A stretch of DNA of 64,000 bases from Marinobacterium marinum (GTDB lineage: Bacteria > Pseudomonadota > Gammaproteobacteria > Pseudomonadales > Balneatricaceae), in contig NZ_JACEMT010000041.1 of the NCBI RefSeq assembly GCF_013868415.1, positions 62,001 to 126,000 on the forward strand, in the 5' to 3' direction. How positions within the stretch are numbered: position 1 is the first letter of the stretch; every line of letters starts with the position of its first letter. Positions 9,573 to 18,689 of the stretch are shown here, piece after piece. The notes under the pieces are model-generated. The model ran no database searches, had not been told where the DNA came from, and saw nothing but the letters and a program-made list of their open reading frames with translations. A program made the translations under genes and the position numbers.

Positions 9573-10055
9573 ATGAAGAAAGCACTTGCCCTTATCTGTG
9601 TCGCAACCTTTGCCGTTAATGCCCATGCAGGCGTTAAAGAAAAAAAGGCACAGCGCGCTGCTGAAGAAAATATTGCTGCCGCTATTGTTGACACCAAAGC
9701 TGCCTGCGGCAATGCTCAGCTGGATGTCAAGGTCGCATGGGACGAGGTTGATGCCATGGCGGCAGACAACGAAGCGATCATTCAGCAAAAAGGCATGACC
9801 CTGCCACAGATTTATGACGGTCTCGGCAAGCGCACCCAGGCCACCCTGGAGTCCCTTACCAAAATTTGCCAGGACGATGCCGATTACAAAGCGGCAATCG
9901 CCGAAATGACTAACGTGGAAGTCAAAACCAAGCCCAAATATGACGACTACCGCTCCGCCTTCACACTGAACGGCACAACACTGGTCATTGAAAATGGCTG
10001 GTACATGACCCGCTCAGCTTCTGATTTCCGCTCACGCCTGATGGACCTGTATTAA
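9573..10055 (+). CDS. Secreted protein of unknown function
   Basis: 160 residues. A clear signal peptide (MKKALALICVATFAVNAHA, cleavage after AHA at 19) is followed by a helical, charged domain with one cysteine pair candidate (C45 and about C98). GGAGGAA 8 bases before the ATG supports the start. No family recognised. It stands alone between a LysR gene and a convergent pair of membrane-protein genes, and has a terminator-like hairpin in its leader. Confidence 0.75.
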   Translation: MKKALALICVATFAVNAHAGVKEKKAQRAAEENIAAAIVDTKAACGNAQLDVKVAWDEVDAMAADNEAIIQQKGMTLPQIYDGLGKRTQATLESLTKICQDDADYKAAIAEMTNVEVKTKPKYDDYRSAFTLNGTTLVIENGWYMTRSASDFRSRLMDLY

Positions 10056-10109
10056 GCATCCGGTTCTGGCTCGGGGATGCAGCCGTCCTTGTCCGGGAGC
10101 TGCATAACC

Positions 10110-10141
10110 GAGTGTGGAGGTGAACCCCCGCCTCCACACTC
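10110..10141. terminator. Bidirectional hairpin between convergent genes
   Basis: An 11-bp perfect stem (GAGTGTGGAGG at 10110-10120 with its complement at 10131-10141) and a 10-base loop, between the stops of the secreted-protein gene and the converging membrane-protein gene. No U tract on either side, so termination is likely but not proven. Confidence 0.5.
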
Positions 10142-10148
10142 ATCCCCC

Positions 10149-10622
10149 CTACCCAAAACCTTCTCGAACCTCATCCTTGAGAGGGCGCTGACAAAAATCG
10201 GCCAGATACTGGCCTTGCCGCTCAGCCTCCTGTCGCACCCCTCGTTTCACCAGACAAATACGCTGCCCGTTCGACAGGCTCATCATCACGCTGTACCGGC
10301 GCCGCTCAAAAGCCGCTCTGGATACATAAAACCCTGAAATCTCATCCAAAGGCACTTCCAGACGCGCAATGGGATACAGGCTGCTTAAGCTGTGGATCAA
10401 GACCCCTCTGTTCTTGTCAATTGCAATTGAATGTCGCACACACAGCAAGTGCCATGAAAATGTCGCAGCCAACGCCCACCCCAAAATCATGGGCGGCTCG
10501 CCGGGTAGACCTGTAAGCCCGGTGGGAATCACTAGCAGCAGAAAAGGGATGGCCCACATCCAGGCACGCCGCCCGAACACCAGCTTGCCTTGAGTCGGCG
10601 ATATTTCAATCCAATGCCCCAC
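10149..10622 (-). CDS. Small membrane protein, two-helix anchor with PH-like soluble part
   Basis: 157 residues from a GTG at 10622, directly after the stop of the upstream gene (TAA at 10626-10624) with a run of G as ribosome site; an ATG at 10643 would overlap the upstream gene by 20 bases. Residues about 20-65 hold two hydrophobic segments; the rest is a beta-rich soluble domain (SIAIDKNRGVLIH; SVMMSLSNGQRICLV) of the kind seen in bacterial PH-like membrane proteins. Function unknown. Forms a two-gene operon with the next gene, which has the same general plan. Confidence 0.65.
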   Translation of the reverse strand: MGHWIEISPTQGKLVFGRRAWMWAIPFLLLVIPTGLTGLPGEPPMILGWALAATFSWHLLCVRHSIAIDKNRGVLIHSLSSLYPIARLEVPLDEISGFYVSRAAFERRRYSVMMSLSNGQRICLVKRGVRQEAERQGQYLADFCQRPLKDEVREGFG

Positions 10623-10623
10623 G

Positions 10624-11343
10624 TTAACCCCCCCGATTACCAATCAACATGGATAACACCCCCAGTATGACAAAGAGAGGGAACGGCCATACCAGCTTCA
10701 GCACAATGTAGCGCTCCCAGACACCCCGGTAAGTAACAGGCAACACTGACGGCCCCTTGTTATCCTTGCCCACGGCAATCGCCATCACGGCTTCAGGTTC
10801 TGTTACGGGCAAGACCAGAGGTCGCTCTTCCGGCCACTCGGTCACACGATCAACGGCCTGAACCTTGAAATATCGGTGCAAAAATAGCGCCAGCTGGCGT
10901 GTCTGTTCCAGAGAGCCAACCGTAAAGCGTTGCTTCAGCACTTCAAGTTGACACCCTTCAGACAGTTCCGCAATGGGAGCCACCACAACTTTCAACTCGC
11001 TCAGGGGCGGCCCAGGCAGCTCTTTCACAAACAGTCCCCACCAGCTTTTCCGGTGCAGCAATTGCCCTTGATGCCGATCAAAAACGAAATGATGACGCCT
11101 GCCCAACGCCAGGATAATAAACGGCCACAGCAAAAACGTCACAACGGTATATATAACCTGTTCAGCCCCCGACAGAACGATAGCCATAAAGGCGGATGAC
11201 AGCCCCGACACTAATGCGATCAAGCCGATAATAATCCATGTCACCTGACTTGAACCTATTAGATAATAGCGCCCTTCCACACCCGCTTTCAGGTGCCAGC
11301 GTGCGCCCTTGCTGAGAGAGCTATAATCGGTTTGTATTGACAT
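10624..11343 (-). CDS. Membrane protein of unknown function
   Basis: 239 residues with two hydrophobic segments at about 33-75, a soluble middle domain (HHFVFDRHQGQLLHRKSW) and a third hydrophobic segment near the C-terminus (VWPFPLFVILGVLSMLI). The shape matches its downstream neighbour, so the pair may be diverged copies or partners in one membrane complex. No family recognised. The gap to the LysR gene is 54 bases. Confidence 0.65.
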   Translation of the reverse strand: MSIQTDYSSLSKGARWHLKAGVEGRYYLIGSSQVTWIIIGLIALVSGLSSAFMAIVLSGAEQVIYTVVTFLLWPFIILALGRRHHFVFDRHQGQLLHRKSWWGLFVKELPGPPLSELKVVVAPIAELSEGCQLEVLKQRFTVGSLEQTRQLALFLHRYFKVQAVDRVTEWPEERPLVLPVTEPEAVMAIAVGKDNKGPSVLPVTYRGVWERYIVLKLVWPFPLFVILGVLSMLIGNRGG

Positions 11344-11397
11344 ACATCATCCTGAATTCAGGTCTTTCAAAAATAAAGACATCATATTTTACCTGTA

Positions 11398-12297
11398 TTA
11401 AAAGGTATCTGTATCGTCATAAAACGCACTCCGTCCTGTTTTTTCCAGCAGTGCTATTAACTTCTGCAATGTTACCCCCGGTGCTCCCCGCCACACCAAA
11501 TGCGTGCAGTTATACGCCCAACGGTCCGGCAAGGCATGAAGCTGCACCGCCTCACGGCAAACAGCCGTTTCCAGCACCGATAATGGCACAACTCCGACGG
11601 CCGCACCTGCTGCGACACAGGCCAAAATGGCATGATAGGATCCCAACTCCATGATCCGCCGCGGAACCACGGCCTCGGTAGACAACCATTCAAGCAGGAT
11701 ATGGCGATACGAACAGCCTTGAGAAAAAGCGGCAATGGCACGCCCCTGTAAAACGGCGGGCGAAGATACCGGTGCATGGCCTTGTGCCGTCACCAGTACC
11801 AGTTTTTCTCGAAACACCGGCAATACATTAAGGCCCCCCGGATCAAAAGGCTCCGACACCAACGCCGCATCGATCCTATACTCCCGCAGCCGCTCCAGTA
11901 ATACACCGGTACTGCCGGTACAGAGATCTACAAGGATATCGGGATACTGTCGATGAAAGCCGGACAGCACATCAGGCAGACGCACCGCCGCCGCACTTTC
12001 CAATGAGCCCAGCCGCAAAGGGCCAGACAGTTCCCGGCTAGTCATGTCCCGCTCGATCTCATCTGCCAGGTCCAACAAAGCATCGGCATGACCCAACAAT
12101 CTGCGGCCAGCCCCCGTCAGTACCAACTGGCGTCCCTGGCGCTGAAACAGGGCACACCCCAAACGCGCTTCAAAACGCTTGATCCGCGTCGTTACGTTAG
12201 ACGGTACACGATTGAGTGCATTGGCTGCCCGGTGGATGCCCCCCTCACGTACGACCGTCCGAAAAATCAGCACATCCTCAAGAGTTATAGTTCTCAT
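11398..12297 (-). CDS. LysR-family regulator, divergent from nitronate monooxygenase
   Basis: 299 residues from ATG 12297 (a GTG 15 bases upstream is also open). N-terminal winged helix (FRTVVREGGIHRAANALNRVPSNVTTRI split over residues 8-36) and a LysR substrate-binding domain. It is divergent from the nitronate monooxygenase gene with 136 bases between, so it probably controls that gene. The effector domain shows the usual ALVSEPF and GVVPLSVLE stretches. Family call firm, target inferred. Confidence 0.83.
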   Translation of the reverse strand: MRTITLEDVLIFRTVVREGGIHRAANALNRVPSNVTTRIKRFEARLGCALFQRQGRQLVLTGAGRRLLGHADALLDLADEIERDMTSRELSGPLRLGSLESAAAVRLPDVLSGFHRQYPDILVDLCTGSTGVLLERLREYRIDAALVSEPFDPGGLNVLPVFREKLVLVTAQGHAPVSSPAVLQGRAIAAFSQGCSYRHILLEWLSTEAVVPRRIMELGSYHAILACVAAGAAVGVVPLSVLETAVCREAVQLHALPDRWAYNCTHLVWRGAPGVTLQKLIALLEKTGRSAFYDDTDTF

Positions 12298-12433
12298 AAT
12301 ATGAATGGTCACAATTTATTATTCAGTTTTAAATTATAACCAAACGATATCTAATAACCTCCATACGCATGTCCACCGGCCGATGCAGCCACCGTGAGAT
12401 GCTATTCGACAGGCAACCAATATCAGAGCCCAC

Positions 12434-13486
12434 ATGAATAGACTGACCAATCTTTTCAATATTGATCTCCCACTCATACAGGCCCCCATGGCAGGGGTAC
12501 AAGGGTGGGAGCTGGCAGCCGCTGTCACCCTCACTGGCGGTCTTGGCTCGTTACCCTGTGCCACGCTGACACCCGGCACTATACGTGATGCCGTGCATCA
12601 GTTTCGCCAACACTCCAGCGGATCGATCAACCTAAACTTCTTCAGCCACACATCACCGTCACAGAACGCCGACATGCAAAAGAACTGGCTGGATCATTTC
12701 CGTCCCTATTATGAAGAATGGGGCATCCCCACCCCCAGCGGCACCAGTGGTCCCGGCCGACGGCCATTCGATCAGGACATGGCCGATCTTGTCGAGGAAG
12801 TAAAACCTGCAGTCGTCAGTTTTCATTTTGGCCTGCCCGAACCGCGACTGCTGTCTGCCGTGCAACGCTCGGGGGCCAAAATCATTTCATCCGCAACAAC
12901 GGTTGAAGAAGCTCTCTGGCTGGAAGCACACGAAGTGGACGCTATTATTGCGCAGGGGCTGGAGGCCGGTGGACACCGAGGCATGTTCCTGAGTCAGGAT
13001 ATCAATGCCCAGGCAGGTACCTTTGCCCTACTGCCACAAGTTGTCGAAGCCGTAAGGGTGCCAGTCATCGCGGCAGGCGGAATCGCGGATGCAGCGGGCG
13101 TCAGAGCAGCCATGACACTGGGCGCTTCCGGTGTACAGGTCGGCACGGCCTATTTGCTTTGCCCGGAAGCCCGTACCTCAGCCATTCACCGGACGGCACT
13201 GAGCAGCGAAGCCGCTCGACATACCGCGTTGACCAATATTTTCAGCGGTCGCCCCGCTCGCGGTATCGTCAACCGCATGATCCGGGAACTGGGCCCCATA
13301 CACCCTTCGGCACCTCCCTTTCCGCTGGCAACCGCAGCCTCCGCGCCGCTGCGGGCTGCTGCAGAAGCCAGGGGGGCCGATGATTTCACCCCGTTATGGG
13401 CAGGCCAAAACGTATCGGGCTGCCGCCCGATTCCCGCCGCCGACATCACACGGGGCCTGGCGGAAGGTTTTGCGGCATTGCGATAA
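12434..13486 (+). CDS. Nitronate monooxygenase / 2-nitropropane dioxygenase-family flavoprotein
   Basis: 350 residues, TIM-barrel FMN enzyme of class I NMO type. Motifs in order: LIQAPMAGVQGWELAAAV (about 15-32), GLEAGGHRG (about 176-184, with the catalytic histidine), VIAAGGIADAAGVRAAM (about 212-228) and ASGVQVGTAYL (about 232-242). These enzymes oxidise alkyl nitronates such as propionate-3-nitronate, mainly for detoxification, or act as related flavin oxidoreductases. Divergent LysR gene suggests inducible control. Confidence 0.87.
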   Translation: MNRLTNLFNIDLPLIQAPMAGVQGWELAAAVTLTGGLGSLPCATLTPGTIRDAVHQFRQHSSGSINLNFFSHTSPSQNADMQKNWLDHFRPYYEEWGIPTPSGTSGPGRRPFDQDMADLVEEVKPAVVSFHFGLPEPRLLSAVQRSGAKIISSATTVEEALWLEAHEVDAIIAQGLEAGGHRGMFLSQDINAQAGTFALLPQVVEAVRVPVIAAGGIADAAGVRAAMTLGASGVQVGTAYLLCPEARTSAIHRTALSSEAARHTALTNIFSGRPARGIVNRMIRELGPIHPSAPPFPLATAASAPLRAAAEARGADDFTPLWAGQNVSGCRPIPAADITRGLAEGFAALR

Positions 13487-13530
13487 GTAAGTGGCAGAGA
13501 GTTGCTTCTCATCCAGCAACCCTGTGCCCG

Positions 13531-14877
13531 CTATGTCTCCGACCAGGTTGCCTTCAAGGTAACCTGGACTTTCAGTCCCCCCATTTCAGAGCGTCCGAAC
13601 TCGACCGTCCCCGCATAGCTGTCTGCAATCGCTCTGCAGATCGAAAGCCCCAGCCCACTGCCGTCACCGTTGTTTTCATCTATACGGACACCTCGGGCCG
13701 ATAGCTGGTGCAAGTTCTCAGACGCAACGCCGACACCATCATCCTCCACTATCAACCACCATTCGCGGGGATCAGGACCTGCCGGTACCAACGCCAAATG
13801 TACTCGTGATCCGGCATGCCGCCAGGCGTTGTCCAACAGGTTGCCCAGCAGTTCCAGCATGTCATCACGATCAAAGGGAACAGCCCCCGACGGAAGCTGC
13901 GAGACAAAGTTCAGATCCGCACGCCCAATACGCTTCAGCAGCTGTACCAGATGAGGCAGTTCCGCTTCCGGCACAAACTGCCGCCCCGGCCCTGGAGCCC
14001 CCGCTATCCGTGCGCGCCGCAACTCCCGTTCGACACGCTGCAACAGCTCCTGATACAACTGCGTCAACTGCTGGCCCTGTTCCGGATCAGGGTGCTGGTC
14101 GGCCATCCACTGTAACTGCTGCAGCGGGCGCTTAAGTTCGTGGGCCAGATTACCCAGTGCCATGCGGGACCGACTGATCTGTTGTCCCGACTGATGCAGC
14201 AATTGCGTGATACTGGCCACCAACGGTGCCACTTCATCCGGTACATCGCCCGGAAGCGCTACGGCTTCACCCGCCTGCTGCTGTGCCAAAGCCTGGCGCA
14301 ATGGTTCCAGGCGTGCAAACCCCCGCTGCAAAACCCGGCGCTGCAACAACAACAGCGCCGGCACACTGAGCCCCAACAGTAGCAGCAGCGAGAACTCAAA
14401 ACGCTGCTGATCATTCCGCAATTCGGTAATATCCTCCGCCAGCCACAATGTAAAAGACTGCCCTTCCTTTACAAACCCCTGCTCCACAACCAGCCAGTGC
14501 TGGCCTGCCACCGGCGCCTGCAACTGTATCAGCTGCTTGCCGGGTGCCAGCGTATTGACGTGAGGCTCAGTATCCCACAATGAACGGGAACGAAATCGGG
14601 TTGTTCCGGACTGCAACATGTAATAATGACCCGAGTGCACCCGCTGATAGGCCTGCGCCAGCCCGGAGGTATTCAAAGACCAGCGCTTGTCAGCGCCCCA
14701 CTCCAGCGCCGCAATCAGGTTTTCGGCATCATCCGCAAGCTGACTGGCGACAAAACTCTGGGTCAGACGGGTCACACTGAAATGCACCACCGCCAACAAC
14801 ACCAGCATGACCGCCAACAACCCCAGCAAGAGCTGACGGCGAATACGACTTTCCAGTGAACCGACCCGCCCAATCAT
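13531..14877 (-). CDS. Sensor histidine kinase of the PepSY-linked two-component system
   Basis: 448 residues. Transmembrane segments at about 16-36 and 162-178 enclose a periplasmic sensor of about 125 residues. Then HAMP-like linker, HisKA with the phospho-acceptor H246 (NLAHELKRPLQQLQW), and an ATPase domain (NLLDNAWRHAG; EDDGVGVA; GSGLGLSIC). The ATG at 14877 follows the response-regulator stop (TGATATG), so the two are co-translated; a longer frame start at 14925 would run into the regulator gene. PhoQ/QseC-like kinases near PepSY proteins often sense divalent metals or envelope state; the signal here is not known. Confidence 0.87.
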   Translation of the reverse strand: MIGRVGSLESRIRRQLLLGLLAVMLVLLAVVHFSVTRLTQSFVASQLADDAENLIAALEWGADKRWSLNTSGLAQAYQRVHSGHYYMLQSGTTRFRSRSLWDTEPHVNTLAPGKQLIQLQAPVAGQHWLVVEQGFVKEGQSFTLWLAEDITELRNDQQRFEFSLLLLLGLSVPALLLLQRRVLQRGFARLEPLRQALAQQQAGEAVALPGDVPDEVAPLVASITQLLHQSGQQISRSRMALGNLAHELKRPLQQLQWMADQHPDPEQGQQLTQLYQELLQRVERELRRARIAGAPGPGRQFVPEAELPHLVQLLKRIGRADLNFVSQLPSGAVPFDRDDMLELLGNLLDNAWRHAGSRVHLALVPAGPDPREWWLIVEDDGVGVASENLHQLSARGVRIDENNGDGSGLGLSICRAIADSYAGTVEFGRSEMGGLKVQVTLKATWSET

Positions 14878-14878
14878 A

Positions 14879-15556
14879 TCAATGCCCTGAATTAGAGCCC
14901 GAAGGCAGGCAGTACCCCTGGCCACGTCGGGTCAAAATGACCTCCTTGCCCAACCGTTGCCGCAAGCGATTGATGTAAACTTCAATCACATTGCTGTCAC
15001 GCAAATGCTCTTCCTCATATACGTGCTCACTCAATTCCGTTTTTGACAGTATCCGATCCGCGTTCAGCATCATGTAACGCAGCAGCCGATATTCGGTCCC
15101 GGTCAATTGATGGGATACCCCCTGCTGGTCATCCACCATTTGACGATCCATATCCAACTGCAAACCACCCACTTCCAACTGACTACTGGCATGACCATGT
15201 TGACGCCGCACCAGTGCCTCCAGACGTGCCAGAAGCTCCTCCATATGGAAGGGCTTTCCGAGATAGTCATCGGCCCCCGCCTTCAGCCCATCCACCCGCT
15301 CATGCCAGGCATCGCGGGCCGTCAAGACCAGTACCGGCATCCCTCGACCTTGCCGACGCCACTGCTTCAACACCTCGAGGCCGGGCTTTTTCGGTAACCC
15401 CAAGTCCAGCACAACAGCGTCAAAGGACTCTTCCATACCTAGAAATTCGCCATCGATACCGTCGGTCGCCACTTCCACGGCATACCCCGCCTGCTGCAAG
15501 CAAGGCCTGAGACGTGCAACCAGGCCGGTATCATCTTCCACCAACAATATCCTCAT
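14879..15556 (-). CDS. OmpR/PhoP-family response regulator
   Basis: 225 residues. Receiver domain with acidic pocket E7/D8/D9, phospho-acceptor D51 (VVLDLGLP) and K near 101 (DYLGKPF). C-terminal winged helix (LTGTEYRLLRYMM; SNVIEVYINRLRQRL; TRRGQGYCL). It lies 2 bases after the PepSY gene and 1 base before the kinase gene, so PepSY protein, regulator and kinase form one operon. Closest in shape to the QseB/PmrA group. Confidence 0.9.
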   Translation of the reverse strand: MRILLVEDDTGLVARLRPCLQQAGYAVEVATDGIDGEFLGMEESFDAVVLDLGLPKKPGLEVLKQWRRQGRGMPVLVLTARDAWHERVDGLKAGADDYLGKPFHMEELLARLEALVRRQHGHASSQLEVGGLQLDMDRQMVDDQQGVSHQLTGTEYRLLRYMMLNADRILSKTELSEHVYEEEHLRDSNVIEVYINRLRQRLGKEVILTRRGQGYCLPSGSNSGH

Positions 15557-15558
15557 CC

Positions 15559-15876
15559 TCAGTCCTCAATCTCTTCCTTGAGCACCACACCGGTGACGGG
15601 ATCCAGCTCGAACTCTCTCACCACACCATCGTCCCCCAGGATTTCGATTTCATAGATCAGCCGACCATCATCGTACTCCAGCTCGACATCCAGCAAGTGC
15701 CCCCTGAAACGCTTAGGGTTTTGCGCCATCAGCTCGGTCAGCGGCCTGATTTTCCCCTGCCGTACCAGTTCCAGCACATCATCCTGATTCAGATCGCGGC
15801 CGGCAAAGGCAAACGAAGGCCCCAGAGCAGCCGTCAACAGACCGATCACTACCAACGACTTGACTGTTTTACTCAT
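15559..15876 (-). CDS. Periplasmic PepSY-domain protein, first gene of the two-component operon
   Basis: 105 residues: a signal peptide (cleavage after SFAFA near 25) and one PepSY domain (LNQDDVLELVRQGKIRPL; LEYDDGRLIYEIEIL). PepSY proteins are small periplasmic inhibitors or sensors. Its stop is 2 bases from the response-regulator start, and GAGG at its own end serves as the ribosome site of that gene. A second PepSY-like gene lies 108 bases upstream on the same strand. Confidence 0.82.
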   Translation of the reverse strand: MSKTVKSLVVIGLLTAALGPSFAFAGRDLNQDDVLELVRQGKIRPLTELMAQNPKRFRGHLLDVELEYDDGRLIYEIEILGDDGVVREFELDPVTGVVLKEEIED

Positions 15877-15983
15877 AACGCCTCCGCAGGCCTCATCTTA
15901 CATTCATGGCCGATTACAAGGGTCTCGGTCAGACGACCAGCGCACCGCCTGGGCAAGCAAACCCCATAGCCCTACACCACTCT

Positions 15984-16253
15984 TTAATCGTCCAGCTCCA
16001 TTTCAACCATCTCAAAGGTTTTGGGGTTGAAGCAAGCTTCGATACGTCGCTGCTGTTCGTCATAACCATCGATTTCATAGCAGCCATCGTCGATCTCGAA
16101 CTGAGTGATTTCCCAACCTTTTGCCTTGATAGCAGCACGGAACGCCTGTTCACTCTGCCATTCATCTTTGGGAACATCGCATTTGACACCCGCCATGGCC
16201 GGGGCAGACACGACAGCGGCTGAAACCAGAAAAGCAGCTAACATTTTTTTCAT
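15984..16253 (-). CDS. Second periplasmic PepSY-like protein
   Basis: 89 residues from ATG 16253, preceded by GGAG at 8 bases. Signal peptide MKKMLAAFLVSAAVVSAPAMA, then a PepSY-like fold (AFRAAIKAKGWEITQFEIDD; GCYEIDGYDEQQRRIEACFN) with three cysteines, C25, C58 and C73, which the other PepSY protein lacks. It very probably belongs to the same signalling unit as the two-component operon downstream. Acidic C-terminus (EMELDD). Confidence 0.78.
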   Translation of the reverse strand: MKKMLAAFLVSAAVVSAPAMAGVKCDVPKDEWQSEQAFRAAIKAKGWEITQFEIDDGCYEIDGYDEQQRRIEACFNPKTFEMVEMELDD

Positions 16254-16381
16254 CGTTTGACTCCTGTATTGATTGACAGGAACCAGTGTAAGGCCAGGGA
16301 CTGAAACGAAACTTAAAGACCACTTGCCCAGAAAATACAAAGCGTTAAGCTGTGATACTTACGGCCCACCAGGATGTCTGC

Positions 16382-17146
16382 ATGCGCTTGCGAATTCTTT
16401 CCGATCTGCACCTGGAGCACCATGATGAGGGACGTGCCTTACCCGATGCTCCGGCAGACGTGGTGATTCTGGCGGGTGATATCCATACCGGCACTAAGGG
16501 GCTGCATTGGGCTGCAGCCCGTTTCCCCGACACCCCCGTACTCTATATACCTGGCAACCACGAGTTCTACGGCACTTGTATGCCCAAACTGAGGCAGGCC
16601 CTGCAATACGAGGCTCAGCAGCTGGGTATCGAGCTGCTGGACAACCGCTCCATAGTGCTGGATGGCGTTCAATTCATGGGGACGACGCTGTGGACCGATC
16701 TGGCACTCTACGCACAGAGAGAGGCGTATAGCCCTGCGGCAATAGAACATTTCGCAGAGCACGTCATGCCGGATTTTCGGTTGATTGAACAGCCGGAACA
16801 GGAAATTTTCAGTGCTCGAGAAAGCACCCGACTACACCAACAGGCGCTGGCCTGGCTGACCAATGAACTGGATCAACCGTTTACCGGCCGCCGAGTCGTG
16901 ATCAGCCACCATGCGCCCTTGCCCGACTGCATTCCGCCGCGCTACCGGGGTGATGACCTGTCCCCGGTTTTTGCTTCAGACCTGTACCTTCTGATGGGCC
17001 GGATGGACCTGTGGGTACATGGCCATGTACATGAGCCGGTCGATTTTTTCTGCGCCGGCACACGCGTTCTGGCTAATCCGGGCGGTTACCCCGGCGAATT
17101 TGAACCACCCGTTTTTGTGGCAGACAGGATCGTCGATCTCGATTAA
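16382..17146 (+). CDS. Metallophosphoesterase of the calcineurin-like fold
   Basis: 254 residues. All metal-binding blocks are present: SDLHLEHH (7-14), LAGDIH (about 30-35), GNHEFYG (about 58-64), ISHHAPL (about 171-177) and HGHVHEPVD (about 211-219). Substrate cannot be told from sequence; phosphodiesters are typical. An upstream GTG in frame (16352) is possible, but ATG 16382 has AGGA at a usual distance and starts the conserved fold. Divergent from the PepSY gene and convergent with the CvfB-like gene. Confidence 0.85.
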   Translation: MRLRILSDLHLEHHDEGRALPDAPADVVILAGDIHTGTKGLHWAAARFPDTPVLYIPGNHEFYGTCMPKLRQALQYEAQQLGIELLDNRSIVLDGVQFMGTTLWTDLALYAQREAYSPAAIEHFAEHVMPDFRLIEQPEQEIFSARESTRLHQQALAWLTNELDQPFTGRRVVISHHAPLPDCIPPRYRGDDLSPVFASDLYLLMGRMDLWVHGHVHEPVDFFCAGTRVLANPGGYPGEFEPPVFVADRIVDLD

Positions 17147-17155
17147 CCGACACAC

Positions 17156-17983
17156 TCAGCCGTTCAGGTGAATACCCTGCTCGTCCTGTCGAATACGACC
17201 GGCCTTCATCAGCTGTCCCAACGCCATTTTGTAGGCCTTCTTGCTGACCCCGAAGGTCTCTCGAATCGCATCAGGGGCGCTCTTGTCACCCAAAACACAG
17301 AAGCCGTTACGTGCCTCAAGATACTGCAATATCTGCTGCGCCAATGGATCAACCCGGCCATAACCCGGTTTCTCCAGCATCACGGTGATTTTGCCATCCT
17401 CTCGCAATTGCTTGATAAATCCGGATAGCCGCTGCCCCGGACGCACCGGACGATGGATATCCTGCTGATGCAGCAAGCCTTGCGCCTGGTTGTCGATGAT
17501 CACCAGATAACCGATGTCGGTACGACGCCATACCAAAAGTTCCACCAGCTGCCCCTGTTGATAGTCAACATCGGCCGCCAAGTGCTTTTCAACCTTGGTC
17601 GTCGCGGCAATGCGGCCTGTGTTATCCAGATACAGATACACCGTGACGTGCTCGCCGGGCTGAAGTCGGCGCGTTTGCTCGTTAAAAGGCAAAAACAGGT
17701 CCTTGGGCAGCCCCCAGTCCAGAAAGGCACCCACATCGTTCACTTCGACGACTTTCAGATTTGTGAACTGCCCGACCTGCGCGCGCGGACGCCGAGTCGT
17801 CGCAATCGGCATGTCATTGGTATCAAGGTAGACAAACACCTGCAAATGGTCACCCAGGCGCGCCCCTGCCGGCACTTCGCTTTTGGGCAGCAGGATGCCT
17901 CCGTCGCGGTCGCCTTGCAGATAGACGCCAAATTCGACTTCACGAATCACTTTAAGCCTGTTCAGCTGCCCCATTTCAACCAT
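17156..17983 (-). CDS. CvfB/YitL-type S1 RNA-binding protein
   Basis: 275 residues. Three S1-like beta barrels in tandem (GQLNRLKVIREVEFGVYLQG; VGQFTNLKVVEVNDVGAFLDW; VDYQQGQLVELLVWRR) followed by a C-terminal winged helix (KSAPDAIRETFGVSKKAYKM). This is the full plan of CvfB, an RNA-binding regulator of virulence and gene expression in staphylococci; the role in gammaproteobacteria is not defined. GGGG at 7 bases supports ATG 17983, with a second ATG three codons later. Confidence 0.85.
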   Translation of the reverse strand: MVEMGQLNRLKVIREVEFGVYLQGDRDGGILLPKSEVPAGARLGDHLQVFVYLDTNDMPIATTRRPRAQVGQFTNLKVVEVNDVGAFLDWGLPKDLFLPFNEQTRRLQPGEHVTVYLYLDNTGRIAATTKVEKHLAADVDYQQGQLVELLVWRRTDIGYLVIIDNQAQGLLHQQDIHRPVRPGQRLSGFIKQLREDGKITVMLEKPGYGRVDPLAQQILQYLEARNGFCVLGDKSAPDAIRETFGVSKKAYKMALGQLMKAGRIRQDEQGIHLNG

Positions 17984-18106
17984 GAATTACCCCGATAAAC
18001 GCTGTGTACTGCCTCTATGAAAAAGGCACCCCGAAAGGTGCCTGCAGAAGTATACCCCAGTTATCGCCCGAACGATTGCTTCTTGCCGCAAATACAGGCG
18101 CACGCC

Positions 18107-18670
18107 TCAAAGTGCTGCTTCACTCACCAGGCCTGTATCAAAATACCCCTTGATAATCATGCAATCACTCCGGTCAGCCTCGGCGAACATGCCGTCCTTA
18201 CGACAGACTTCCGCTTCAAAGCTCCCCCTGGCATGAGCATTACCTTCCAGTTCAATCGACTCAAACTCGAATTTGACCGCCGATGTATCTTTTTCGTCGC
18301 TGACATAAAAAGGCTTACCCATACCCTCGGGCCAATAGGACACATCAGCTCCGAAATGTGATGACAGCGTTCCTGAATGGGATAACGGCATTTCCAGTGT
18401 CACTACATTATGCATCACACTGTCAGCGTCAGGGTCATGACTCTGAAGCTTCACAATTGCCATATTGGTCACTCCGAAATCCATGTAGCTTGCCGATGCG
18501 CTGCGTTCTCCCTTGGCAGTCAAGGTAATACCTTCATACTGCATGTCACCAATGGTTGCGGTCAACGTTCCCAACGCGTCCTTCTCCGAGATGCCGGCCT
18601 GAGCGCACAACGAAAAGGTCAAAACACCTATGGCGGTCACGTTTCGTACGATGTTAACGGATAGTGTCAT
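18107..18670 (-). CDS. Secreted protein of unknown function
   Basis: 187 residues from ATG 18670 (GAGGAA upstream). Signal peptide ends after SLCAQA near residue 25. The mature part is beta-rich and acidic, with one cysteine pair near the C-terminus (EVCRKDG and SDCMI). No family recognised. It is the first in map order of three same-strand genes for exported proteins (18107-20196) spaced 19 and 28 bases apart, probably one operon. Confidence 0.68.
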   Translation of the reverse strand: MTLSVNIVRNVTAIGVLTFSLCAQAGISEKDALGTLTATIGDMQYEGITLTAKGERSASASYMDFGVTNMAIVKLQSHDPDADSVMHNVVTLEMPLSHSGTLSSHFGADVSYWPEGMGKPFYVSDEKDTSAVKFEFESIELEGNAHARGSFEAEVCRKDGMFAEADRSDCMIIKGYFDTGLVSEAAL

Positions 18671-18689
18671 GATCTCATTCCTCTTGAAA

